From Hansfordia pulvinata (Eukaryota; Ascomycota; Sordariomycetes; Xylariales): a stretch of DNA of 64,000 nucleotides. Location of the stretch: NCBI GenBank assembly GCA_006538405.1, contig BJKQ01000002.1, positions 1,054,001 through 1,118,000 of the forward strand, in the 5' to 3' direction. A program made the translations under genes and the position numbers. A model generated the notes under the pieces. The model was not told the origin of the DNA. It ran no database searches and worked only from the letters and a program-made list of their open reading frames with translations. Position 1 is the stretch's first letter, and the number at the start of each line of letters is the position of its first letter. This document shows, piece after piece, positions 25,205 to 35,563 of this stretch.

Positions 25205-27445
25205 GCTTCCCATGTTGAAGCCATGAGTCCTTGACGCTTATCGCCACTTGGGTTGTGACGAAAGTGGTGGGAGATGCTCTGCCTATTTGCACGTTTAATA
25301 CCCTTCACGAAGCACATGTCAATATTATGAACTGGCACGCCCAAACCCTGGGGTCTGGGTCTTACGCATGGAGTATGTATTCAACTGCATGGAGTTCTGG
25401 CGCTTTGCTTTATTCGATTACCTTTCTATTGGCTGGCGGTGTGTCAAACGGGCGTTGGCGGGCGGCAGGATCTGGCAGGAGGCTATTCCGCCCCGAATCA
25501 CGGTGTATAAGTGTGGCGGCGCACGAAAGGGACTGGATAGACGCCCAGGCGTTCCGCGCCATGCGCCATGCGCCGCGCGCCGCTGCGAGTCTCCGTCGCT
25601 GAGCGGTGGTCGGTTCTGTGAATATCGGACAAGGGGACTTCGCTTCCCTACCCGCGCGCCCCGAACCAGATGAGTTTGGGGCTGCAGGGGGCTGGCATGA
25701 TCAAGACGAATGGTCCCGTATGAGGATCCGGCAGAGGCGCATGCAGCCTAATGGTGTTGGGCCTCTATCACCGCCTGACGGCAAGGGGATGCTTGCCGCG
25801 GGGCCGAGCTGGTAGTTCTTCTCGGGGAGTGGATACCAGCGCGTGGCCAAGAATGAAGAGAAACTCCAAAATGAACATACGCCCCGGTATCTTGTGCCTC
25901 TGGCTCGCGAACGGTTCTGGACTGCTCTGACGGCTTGTACTCGTGCAATCGTAAGGTACGGCTCGAGGTTGGTGCCACGGCGAGGTGTAGAGACCAGCAA
26001 TGCACAAACAGGCACGGTTTGCCCTTGTCCCAGCTCCAGGGCGACGTTGCATGCCTCTCGGGGCCCAGGCCTTGTCTCGATCTTCGGGTGGGGGGGCTTG
26101 TTCATTCTGAGACAATGATGGGCGTGGAACATGGTGTTATCGCAAGCCAGTCGGCGGGGCGGCCGACTTCTCGAGGACCCTGGGTCGTGCTGTCGGATAG
26201 CCCAGACTGAACCAGATATGCTGGGGATCAGCTCAGCTCAGGCTGGCGCCGGGCCACTGGCAGGGGATTAAGTAATGATGGTCAAACACGTGCTTTGTTT
26301 TGCTCACCAACTCTCAGGGGCCGGTCAGCCAATGCCGGTTGGGTATCTCGAGTCTCTCTCTCTCTCTCTCTCTCTCTAGTTGGTTGATTGGTGGGCAGCC
26401 TCGACGGCGACGACGACACGTCTCGGCATCTCAACAGCCGGCCGAGTTCCCGAGAAGGCGGAGCGAACAGATATCTGCCTATCTGTCTCAAACACGACGC
26501 TTTGTTTCTTCCTCACTTTCCCCTGTCCCCCCCCCCCACCATTCCTTCTCTTCAGATCTTTATGGCTGCGAAGCGAAGCGCGAACGGAATAGCGAGATGG
26601 ATTCCGGCGAGGCGAGATCAAGTCTGGAAGTTGAGAGGATATACCTGACCAGCCTCTCGTCGACTCTCGAATCCTTCCTTCCGGTGACCTCGCGCGCACG
26701 CAGGCCACATTTCAGCGCGCCGCTGGAACGCGGGCAGAAAGAACGAAGGCGGGGGGGGGCAATGTCTTTACCGGTCAAGCCTTCTGTGAGCCGTGCGGCG
26801 CCACGTCTCGGGACTGCGGCGGGAACGGGCGAGCGGGGCCGGGGCTGGGGCCGCCTTCCGACGACGAATTCCACATGTGGGCGATGCGCGCGCGCTGCGG
26901 CGGTCAGGCCTTGGGGTCCCAGCCGCCGGACCTCTTTTGGCAGGGCGGGATAGTTCTTTCGGCTGTCGGCACTCTTTCTCTCTCTTTGGCTTGCCGATCG
27001 GGGAGGAGGGGGGGGCGGGTGTGCCGGGGACAAGAAATGTGCCGAGCGTACGCAGACTCGCCAGCGCCCAAGCTGTGATGATGGTGATGATGGTGATGAT
27101 GGTGGTGGTGGTGGTAGTGACGGGGCGTGAGGGGGGGGGAGGGGAGGACAACGGCAGCACAACGGCAACAACGACGACGACTTGGCCGATTCTTAATCTC
27201 TCATCGCCTCCCACAGCCCCAAATGATGGTCGAAGATGTCCTGCATCAGCCGGACGGTACTCGTCTTTGGTTTCGCCGCTCCGGCCGAGCGCGGCCGCTC
27301 GATACGAGGAAAAATGCACAGGGATGGCTTTGTTGCCTCGGCAAGTGGCCTTCGTCCCTGGAGATGGACCAACCCGGTCTGGTCTTTGGAACCAACGCAG
27401 GCACAACCGACCTTGAGCAGGCTGAACAGACCTGTGACCATCGCC

Positions 27446-27464
27446 GGGGGGGGGGGGGGGGGGG
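27446..27464. repeat. G19 homopolymer
   Basis: Nineteen consecutive G, followed by T and further G-rich sequence; the longest homopolymer in the window. Such a run is prone to assembly length error. Confidence 0.9.
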
Positions 27465-27684
27465 TGGAGGGGGAGTGGGAAGAAAACAGAAGAGAGAGGG
27501 GGCAAAAGCGCTGACAGAGGCATATCTCAGCAAGCTCCGAGTAGCTGCCACTTTTGCCTCCCGACCTCATGCGAAACGAACTCACAGTGGTCGGCCCTGA
27601 AATGAGACGAAAAAAGAGAACCAAGTCACCGACTGATCGAAACTTACGTGGTGACTACCGCCAAAGTCAACTCCCTCCCCCTCC

Positions 27685-27686
<2 letters not shown>

Positions 27687-27723
<37 letters not shown>
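27687..27723. repeat. (CA)n microsatellite
   Basis: 37-nt CA run in gene-free DNA. A second CA run of about 24 nt lies at 34597-34620, before the third secreted-protein gene. Confidence 0.95.
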
Positions 27724-27727
<4 letters not shown>

Positions 27728-29358
27728 TGTGGCGGTGGCAATGGTGTGCGGGTCATTGGTAGTGGCGACGGCCAAGTCGGGGCTCGGCGCGCTGAACATT
27801 GTCCCCGGCCCAGAATCAAGAAGACGCCAGTGTCAAGAGGATATTTTCCCGGGCCGTTGGTGTATTCTTCGGAAGGTTTAAGGTTCGGTGCGAGCCAGCG
27901 GACGGACCCAACCTCGCGCGATTGTCTTCTCCTGGCGCCGTCCCACAACCAGCTACCTACCTACCCAGTCAGTCAGTCCAGTCATCAGCCTCGGCGACCT
28001 GGAATAGCAACAGATGTGGACCGGGCACGTGCAGGCAGTACACGCCCTCCGTACCAAGCAGACCGTGATGATCGGCGGGAGGGGGAGTAGAAACCGGAGG
28101 CAAGCTTCGTCAGCGCGCGAGATGCTGCCGCACGTGGCTTCGTGTGGCCAACTCGCCTCTGCACCCGCGACCTTGCTATGACTTGTCGACTTTGTCAGGA
28201 CTCTTCGCCACCCGTCCCGTTTCCCCATCTCCGTCGCGGCTTGGGTTGAGCGCCTTCTTCTTCTTCTTCTTCTTCTTCTTTTACTTGAGTTGTAGGCGTG
28301 AGGACAAGACAAGGTGGGTTCGCAGAGTGAACAGAACCGACATCTGCTGCTGAGAGAAGCCCGAGGCGCATGAAGATCCGAACAACGGTCTAATCGAATG
28401 AGTGAATGAAAAGCCAAGCTTTCGTGGGCTCTGTTCTAAAAGAGGTGGCTGGTCTCGTCCCTCCCCGAGTCGAGCCAGGCCGTTCGCTGTACGGGGGGCG
28501 TTATCGTCTTGGCCAACCCGCCACACAGCCTCGGCAGACCAGCCACGAGCCCTCAGACTCAGAGAGACAGAGAGAGACACAGAGAGAGAGAGAGAGAAAG
28601 GGCAGGAAACCCCCGCCGCCGTGTTTCTTGGCCGTAGCCATCTGTCGATCACACGCCACGTGCCCTCTCGCCACACGCCGTCAGACCAGGACAGCATCCA
28701 ACGCAGCTGCCGAAAAGCAAACACATCAACAACAACAACAACTCGCCGTTGAAGTAGAAGGCGCAAAGTGCCTGTTCGGACAAATTCGACTAAAATACCT
28801 GTGTGTCTCCCAACTCCCTTTGAACCGAGTGACACCGGGTGTCTGGGCCACAGAGAGAGAGAGAGAGAGAGAGTTATCCGGGTGGCGAGAAAATAAAAAG
28901 AGTTGTCGGGGCCAGACACTTTTTCGTCCTTTTCGCCACCCTCGCCGCCACACGCCGCACGAGGACGGGTTGAACCACCTGACGTCCTCGGTAGCGCAGG
29001 CCCCTCGCAACGGCCGCATTCCCCCCCGCCATGGCCCGGATCTGCGCCCAGTCTCCGTTGCGAGAGCGGGACAACTCGCCCAGCCAGCCGGGGTGCCTTC
29101 TGCTCGGGGCCCCATCGTACTCACGCGCCCAAGGGCTTTCCTGTCTCCAAAGTGGCTCGATTTGCCATCCGAAGCCCGGGTCGAGGGAGGCGAAATGGGG
29201 TTTTCCGTCCCTGCCTGCGACGCAAGCCAAGAAAGAGGCCGTGATCAGCCTGAAAATCGCGGCTGGGCGGGCGTTTGCGCGGCGCGGCGCGACGATGGGG
29301 CTGCCTTCTGCTGTTGCTGCTTATCGTTTCTTATAATAAGACGGCTCGAGCCCGAACG

Positions 29359-29375
29359 CCCCCCCCCCCCCCCCC
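29359..29375. repeat. C17 homopolymer
   Basis: Seventeen consecutive C (G on the minus strand), part of the set of long G/C runs. Confidence 0.9.
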
Positions 29376-30061
29376 GGCTGGTCCCCGCCCCAGGCAGGCG
29401 AGAGAGGAGAGAGATCGAACCCCTCATTTCCTTGACTAAATGTCAGCTTCTGCGTGGAGCCTCTCTCGGGGGACGTTCTGATATGAAGCGACTCTTCTGC
29501 TGCTTGGCCTCGGTGCTGACGACGCCCGCCCCGCGCGCTCTCACTCTGACCCATACAGCCCGGCCCCGTGCCACACGATCCAACACCCAACCAAGCGACG
29601 GCCGCTCTCACGACGGCAGCACGAATACAACAGACAGGGAATAGCGGCAGGGAAAAGGAAAATCCGGGCATAGGAATCCGGGTTCCCCTCGTCGTCGACC
29701 GCGGCAGGCTGCAGCAAACCGTCCATGACGGCCGGGGCGGGCCCCTTTCTTATCTCATCATCATCGTCATCATCATCATCGACAACGAGAACAACAAGGA
29801 CAACAAGAACAACACATTCCAAGGCAACTTTCCAACTCGGTCACACGAGGTATCCCAAACCAGAAAGGCCGCAGAGGAGGCCGCTACACCACAGCTAATT
29901 AAACCGAGAGCCCCTTTGTGCGTTGCTCGAGGAGACACAAGGACGAAGACCTTCAGAATCCGAGCTGGGCCAAGGAATCTAGAGGAAAAGAAGAAAAACG
30001 AAGAAAGCGGGCAAGAACCTGTCTGAACCTTGTGTTTTCTATTTCGTGTCAGTAAAACCAG

Positions 30062-30622
30062 ATGCGCCTAATCGCTGTGCTGCCTCTGCTTCTGGCGGCT
30101 AGCTGGGCGCCCGGCGGCGCGCTGGCACTCCCCGTCGTCTCCGGGGCCGCGGGAGTAGGGGGAGGGGAAGAGGTGCAGCCGGCCTCGCCGGCCGCCGGCC
30201 CAGGCCACCCCGCCGCGGCCGGGGGCGCCACGCTGACGCAGGCGCCGGTGGACCGCGAAGAGGCGGCCGCGGCGGGCCTGAGCGGCAAGGACGCCAGGGA
30301 GCAGCAGCAGCAGCAGCAGACCACGGCGACGGGGAACTCGGAGGAGGCGGCGGCAGCAAAGGACGGGGGGAAGCAGGGCGAGCAGAGCCCGAGCCAGAAC
30401 CAAAATCCGAATCAGCAGGAGGTGTGGGCTTGCGTCCAGCCGCGCCTGCCCGACTGCAAGACCAAGAACCTGACGCCGGGCCCGGCGTTCAGCGTCGTCA
30501 AGTGGAGGGAGTGCGTCTACTACGCGTACAACCACGTGTGCCACGGCAACAGCCCCGTGATCAAGACCATCAACGCGGTGCTGGACGAGCTGGCCAACTT
30601 CATCCACCACAGCGACGTGTGA
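30062..30622 (+). CDS. Small secreted protein, 4 Cys
   Basis: 186-residue single-exon protein. A signal peptide is clear (MRLIAVLPLLLAASWAPGGA, then LALP). Residues 25-120 are a low-complexity Ala/Gly/Pro/Gln-rich segment with a glutamine run (about 81-86). A compact C-terminal domain (about 120-186) carries four cysteines (124, 132, 151, 160) and ends in an amphipathic helix; two disulfides are likely. This layout of signal peptide, disordered spacer and small cysteine-bearing domain is typical of fungal effector candidates. It is first of three secreted-protein genes on the same strand within 5.4 kb. No known family recognised. The coding DNA is very GC-rich at third positions, supporting real coding use. 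Confidence 0.75.
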   Translation: MRLIAVLPLLLAASWAPGGALALPVVSGAAGVGGGEEVQPASPAAGPGHPAAAGGATLTQAPVDREEAAAAGLSGKDAREQQQQQQTTATGNSEEAAAAKDGGKQGEQSPSQNQNPNQQEVWACVQPRLPDCKTKNLTPGPAFSVVKWRECVYYAYNHVCHGNSPVIKTINAVLDELANFIHHSDV

Positions 30623-31914
30623 AGGGGGGGTGGCTTTCCCATACTGGCTTAGGTAGACATCGATGCCGTCGCAGCCAGCAGTGGCTGGGGAAGAGAGAAG
30701 AAGAAGAAGAAGAAGAAGAAGAAGAAGAAGGGGAGGCAAAGCGAGAAAAGCGAGTACACGCCTCAACGGCCGTGTCCCAGGAGACAAAAGCGGAAAAGGG
30801 CCGAGGGCGTCTTGCTTTTGCTGCCGGCCATGCACTCGTTCATCATCCGTCCCCCCGGCTGCCTTTCTCGCACATATAGACTCAATAGATACCTGCCTAG
30901 TAACCTAAACATGAGAGACTGAACCAGAGCCCAGAGCTCTAGTTCTGCCACTTCAGGGAAGAGAAACTTTCTACCGTATACGTCAACTGTTCACTCCCGA
31001 ACGGAGACTTGGGTGCCATCTCCGTGTGTCTTGTGTCATTGAGGACCAGGTACCCACCACGTATGTTATGTATTCTTTGTCTATCTGCACATGGCTAATG
31101 TAAAGACTTGCAGACATCTATACCGGCATTGCGCTGCTCGAAGGGCTCCGCGTGAAGGCATTGCGATTGTCAAACGAAGCGAGTGCCAGCTTTGCGTTCG
31201 GATCGCTTCGGGGCACCAGGATTGCCTGTCTCAAGCCGCACCAGATCGCGGTGAGCACCGAAGAGGGGGGAGTGCCGTGGGCCAACTTATTACTCGTAGC
31301 TTCCGTCCGCTGCCACCAATATACCACAACCTAGGCGAGGAGCCGGTGGACTGCTTACTCTTTTCCCGGACCGCGTTAGCTTTGTGAGAGAGGTGGCGGC
31401 GGAGGCTTCGGTCAAGACAAGGGAATGCCTCAGGCAATGCCTTGCCAACTCGCACAACACATCGCCGACTCGCGCACATCGCCGACTCGCACACAGTCAG
31501 CTTCTTTAAATAGACCTTGACCCATCATCAACCTCAATCGTACCCGCGTTTTGTCCTTGATTTGCCTTTTCTTGTTTCGTGCTTCTTTCTCTCTTTTCCT
31601 CTCCCCCTCGTCCGAGCCTCACGCGGGGCAAAAGTCCGCTTATATTGGCGTTCTAAATCCAGTCGGTTACGGCGAGCTGTCGGCTCTGGGAGGCAATCTA
31701 TCCCCACTCCGGTCCAATGGCACCGGCACATGCTGGACGCTTGCTCATTAGTGGGAGGTATGCATTGGGGACACTGTATAAGACCGCCGGCTCCGCTGCC
31801 GTACCAAGTGGCATAGCTGTCGTGTCTCGTGGGTGCATCGTATGTCGTTGTCGTCTCTCCACCGCTGCCTCTCCCTTCTACAGCAGTCGCGTCCCCCTCG
31901 GCTGTCGCTTCAAG
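30623..31914. other. Intergenic, secreted-protein island
   Basis: A GAA tandem at about 30697-30730 follows the first gene. The rest shows no gene. A TATAAG element at about 31777-31782 lies some 135 nt before the next start codon and may be its TATA box. Confidence 0.45.
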
Positions 31915-32711
31915 ATGAAGCACCGGTCCTTACTCTCGATGCTCGTGGCCGTCGCGGCCTGGTTCGGCCTGGCCGCCGGCCTCGTCGCTGCTCCTCCTCC
32001 CCCATCACCGTCGCTGCCGCCGCCGGACGGCCGCCGCTACTACATGAGAGCCGCTCGTCGTCATCGCCGTCGCCGCTGGTGCGCCGCGTGCTCGACGGCG
32101 ACCTCCAGCCGTACCAGCTGGTGCGCGTGCCCCTGGGCCATGGCACGTTCCCCGCGCCCGGGTTCGTGGAGCCCTACCTGCGCAGGGCCGACGACGACTG
32201 GAGCTGGAGGGACTATGGGATCTACATGATGACGGGGCAGAGCCTGCACACGTACCAGATCAGCGCGAAGCAGGGCGGTTACACGTTCGAGCAGGCGTGG
32301 CTGGCGCCGGACGGGTGGCAGCCCGGGCAGCCGCGCACGACGGAGCTGCGCCTGTGGCAGCTGCTGAGGCTCAACTGGCAGTCCGCCGCGGGGAGGGCGG
32401 CCGGCCTGAGCGGCCTCGACGTGGTGGGGATCGAGTCCATCACCAACAAGGAGACGGTGGCGGCCATGAAGAAGGGCTACAGCGAGAAGGGCGCCGACTT
32501 CACGTCGGTCGAGCCCGTCAGCTTCCAGCCGGGCGACGAGGCATACAAGAAGTTGGTTAAGGGTCCGCTGGCCAAGAGCATCCTAAAGCTCTGTGCCAAC
32601 TCCGGGGGCCAGCTGCGCCTGCGCGAGTTCATCGTGATCGGGGGCCTCCAGAAGGGGGTCAAGCTGATGAATGCTAAGATCAAGCTGATTGCCATCTTCT
32701 ATGACCGGTGA
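31915..32711 (+). CDS. Secreted protein with frame break or odd intron
   Basis: A signal peptide (MKHRSLLSMLVAVAAWFGLA, then AGLVAAPPPP) begins at 31915 in one frame. The long conserved-looking body, from about 32046 to the stop at 32711, lies in another frame, starting near SPLVRRVLDGDLQPYQ and ending KLIAIFYDR. Joining them requires a single-base indel near 32040-32075 or an intron. The best intron I can find is 31984-32048 (65 nt), but its donor GTCGCT is weak. The body of about 220 residues has two short Trp-rich segments, an apparent ordered fold and one conspicuous Cys (KLCANS). No family recognised. Possible readings are a functional spliced secreted protein, a recently broken gene, or an assembly error. 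The body alone has no start codon that makes a signal peptide. Confidence 0.55.
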
Positions 32712-33457
32712 GCGGGAATGCTGGTTTAGAGGAAGAGGAGGAGGAGGGGAGGAGGGAAGAGGGGGATTAGGGCGAGGCCGAGGTTTTAAAGGCCACAGAA
32801 AGTGCCAGGCACGGGACGAGGCGGATTCATCTCGAAATACTTACACACGTCTGAACGGATGGATGGCACTTACGTACCTACGGTAAGGTAGGTAAACAGC
32901 ACGGGGAAAGAGAATATTGAAACATCTCCCTACCTTACATCGGACCTAACCTACATTTACATGTCGGTATTGTTGCGCACAGGTGGGAGATGGTGGTAAG
33001 CCAGCAGACAGCACGTAGAGCCGTGGCTTGAACCAAATGAATGTGAGGATGTTGTATTGGGAGAGGTTTCGAATGGCCACCTCCGATCGTGCAGTTTCCT
33101 CATACAACCCCGCCACCACACTGTACGCATAGGTAGGAACGACCTGCAACACCAGGTACCTACTACATACCCAATATACATGTAGGAACCCAGATGGATA
33201 CATATAGGTATTCACAGACACCAGAGGTATGTACCTTACCTGGTACCTTGGTAGTGATATTGAACTTCCAACCTACATCATGGTTCGTACTTGCCAATAG
33301 AATCAAGTCGAGAATCATGGCTTGGTCATGCCTGCGAGCCTGCCAGCACTGAAGCAGTGAAGTACATTGTCAAGTAAGATACATACCTACGCGAGCACAA
33401 ACATGAGCCGCCGTGAAGGCAATGCTGGCCGTCGCTCGACCACACTTGAGAGCAGCC
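32712..33457. other. Intergenic with AGGTA/TACCT words
   Basis: No gene seen. Purine-rich sequence follows the stop codon of the 31.9-kb gene; after about 32870 the DNA is rich in TACCTAC, AGGTAGG and GGTACCTTGGTA words. Confidence 0.45.
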
Positions 33458-33944
33458 TATCTTAGCGAGCCAGCCTCGAACGGAAGCAGAGGAAAACCTT
33501 CTGGCGTCCTCCCTCGCGCCAAACCGCCCCAATTCAGGCGACGACAGCTGGAGTTGTGAGATTGGGCAAAGGTCGCACCGAGCCAAGACAACATACATAC
33601 ATACCTAAAAGCACATTGGCAGGTAGCCACCTTACCTTGAGTGCGACAGGCTGCAATCATCCTACATGGCGGCGAGTCTCCTACGCCGTGGCAATATCGA
33701 CTCGGCTCCTGTTCGCTTAATACCCGCTCGTTTTCCAGCTCGCCTTGATGCCTGCCTTCGTCCTCGTCTCCCCCGGGGATTCCTTTCGGGGATTATCCGT
33801 GGCCAAGCGCATACCATTGGATACTCGTACACGCATCCATTGCACTGCGAATACTGCGTACGAGTACCTACGTCGGCCGAGTACTCCGTAGCGTACTTAA
33901 CAACATTGAAGGCTGCTTCCGTTCGAGGCTGGCTCGCTAAGATA
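33458..33944. mobile_element. Candidate MITE (TA-flanked inverted repeat)
   Basis: Exact 32-nt inverted repeats lie at 33458-33489 and 33913-33944. The outermost two bases on each side are TA, so they can be read as 30-bp terminal inverted repeats (33460-33489 and 33913-33942, outer ends TCTTAGCGAGCC) flanked by a TA target duplication, as for Tc1/mariner-type elements. The element would be 483 bp with no transposase, which fits a non-autonomous MITE. Internal DNA contains a CATA tandem and TACGAGTA words. No second copy is visible in this window, so the classification rests on structure only; an inverted duplication of another origin is possible. Confidence 0.55.
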
Positions 33945-34588
33945 ACAGGCGCGCTGGGGAATCCTGCCCGCCCGCCGCGCTGCTTACCCATGCCGAGTCA
34001 GCACGCGGACATTGCCATCTTCCCGCTCCGCGGCGCATCCAAGCGCAGGGCTGTGAGCCGGGGATGTCGGCTCCTCCCCGCCACCTGGACCTCCTTCCTC
34101 GGGCGTACGCATGCGCGGCGTGGCCGGGGCCACACCTTGTGCACACCTGAGAGGAACGGCCTGCGACGTACCGCCTTGTGGGCATGTATACCTGTGCCCG
34201 TGGCATTGATGTAAGGAATTTCAAAAATAAACTCGTCCCGGGTTTGGTTGATTGAATCGGCCAAGGCGGCGCGGGTAGCCGCGCAGGCAGCCTCGCAACG
34301 AGCCCGCAGGATCCCAAAGTTGGCCAGTGACCCTCGCCCCCTACTCCCGAATATCATCATCATTCTTATAAGCAGCATCGGCAGCCCGCTTTCCCGCACT
34401 TTCTCTCTCTCTCTGTCTCTCTTCTTCGTTATTGCTCTTTCTGTTCCTTGCGATTGTATGAGTAACCATTCTTCACCTGCGCTGGTAGCGAAGAAGACTA
34501 CCTACCTACCTGACCGGAGAGTTTCGCAGCAACAGTCCCACAAAACCCACGACCTAATCCGCAAGCATCAGTGGCTCAACGCATAGTT

Positions 34589-34620
<32 letters not shown>

Positions 34621-34866
34621 GCAGATCAAGTGCCTTGGATCACGTCAATCCGCAACCCAAGAAACACAAACTCAGGCGAGCGCGAGGGAAAGAAAACACC
34701 ACTTGCAAAGTTGCAACTTGTTTTTTTTCTACCTCATCCACAGATAAACCCACCCGGGCTTGGAAAACACTCTCTCCACTATAGAAGTGAGACGGAGAGA
34801 GAAGAAGGAGAAGAAAGAAAGAAAGGGAGAAAAGCACCTTAGAGGGAAGAGAAAGCAGCTCCAAGA
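33945..34866. other. Intergenic, upstream of third secreted-protein gene
   Basis: No gene supported. It contains a CT/TC-rich patch near 34400-34430, the CA run at 34597-34620, and a purine-rich leader (about 34790-34850) just before the next ATG. Confidence 0.45.
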
Positions 34867-35406
34867 ATGAAAGTCTCAACAGCAACAGCAACAGCAGCGC
34901 TCGCGCTCCTCGCCGGCAGCCCCGCGCACGCCCGCAGCATCGGCAGCCCCGCGCCGCGCGCCCTCCTCGGGCCACGGTTGTTGGACCTCTCCACCATCAC
35001 CGGCTTCCTCGGCTTCGGTAACGGCGGCAGTGGCGGCGGAGGAGGAGGCACCACCTCCACCACGACCACGTCCACGACCGGCACGAACCAGCAGGGGACG
35101 GGAGTGACGGGCAACACGCAGAAGATGCAGGAGATCATGAACTGCGTGGTGCAGGTGGACCTCGACAAGAACTGCAAGAAGGAGGACGAGTGGGACGACT
35201 ACTACGAGTGCCTGGAAGAGGCCGTCGAGGACGGCTGCGGCGACGAGGCCGTCGAGTACGTCAAGCAGCACAGGACGCACGAGGACAAGGAATGCTTCGA
35301 GCAGATCCTCAAGGCCGCCGACGACGGCGACGACGCCCCAAAGTGCTACGCCGAGCAGGGCCGGCAGGCCATCATGGACGTCTTGATCTCCCAGTCCGTC
35401 TCTTGA
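34867..35406 (+). CDS. Small secreted cysteine-rich protein, 6 Cys
   Basis: 179-residue single-exon protein. Signal peptide MKVSTATATAALALLAGSPA then HARS. A Gly/Thr-rich linker (about 50-82) separates a short hydrophobic segment from an acidic, helical C-terminal domain (85-179) with six cysteines (93, 103, 115, 124, 143, 160), enough for three disulfides. This is a strong fungal effector-type architecture. No family recognised. The stop codon falls inside the first unit of a 27-bp tandem repeat whose first copy is one base short, so the present C-terminus (ending SQSVS) may be the result of a small deletion. The MITE-like element lies about 0.9 kb upstream. Confidence 0.8.
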   Translation: MKVSTATATAALALLAGSPAHARSIGSPAPRALLGPRLLDLSTITGFLGFGNGGSGGGGGGTTSTTTTSTTGTNQQGTGVTGNTQKMQEIMNCVVQVDLDKNCKKEDEWDDYYECLEEAVEDGCGDEAVEYVKQHRTHEDKECFEQILKAADDGDDAPKCYAEQGRQAIMDVLISQSVS

Positions 35407-35471
35407 TTCGATTCTCTCAGTCCGTCTCCTTGATTCGATTCTCTCAGTCCGTCTCCTTGATTCGATTCTCT
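35392..35471. repeat. 27-bp tandem repeat, three copies
   Basis: Units 35392-35417 (26 nt), 35418-35444 (27 nt) and 35445-35471 (27 nt), each starting CAGTCCGTCT. The first lacks one C present in the others, which places TGA in frame and ends the overlapping secreted-protein gene. Confidence 0.9.
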
Positions 35472-35522
35472 CATCATCCAAGGCCTACCCTCAACAGCAT
35501 CAATCAGCACTGGAGGCTCCTG

Positions 35523-35563
<41 letters not shown>

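Larger units (their letters stand above)
25205..30061. other. Gene-free, simple-repeat-rich DNA
   Basis: About 4.9 kb between the kinase gene and the first gene of the secreted-protein island. It contains TC runs (26353-26377), a GATGGT tandem (about 27075-27118), G19 (27446-27464), a CA run (27687-27723), a TTC run (28254-28280), AG runs (about 28561-28596 and 28853-28870), C17 (29359-29375) and ATC tandems (about 29755-29780). A 412-codon open frame at 28406-29644 is largely translated simple repeats and is not called a gene. Confidence 0.5.

Noticed and set aside
28406..29644. 412-codon open frame
   Set aside because: Translated AG and CAA tandems and poly-C dominate; no signal peptide, domain or splice logic. 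Low-complexity GC-rich DNA yields long frames by chance.
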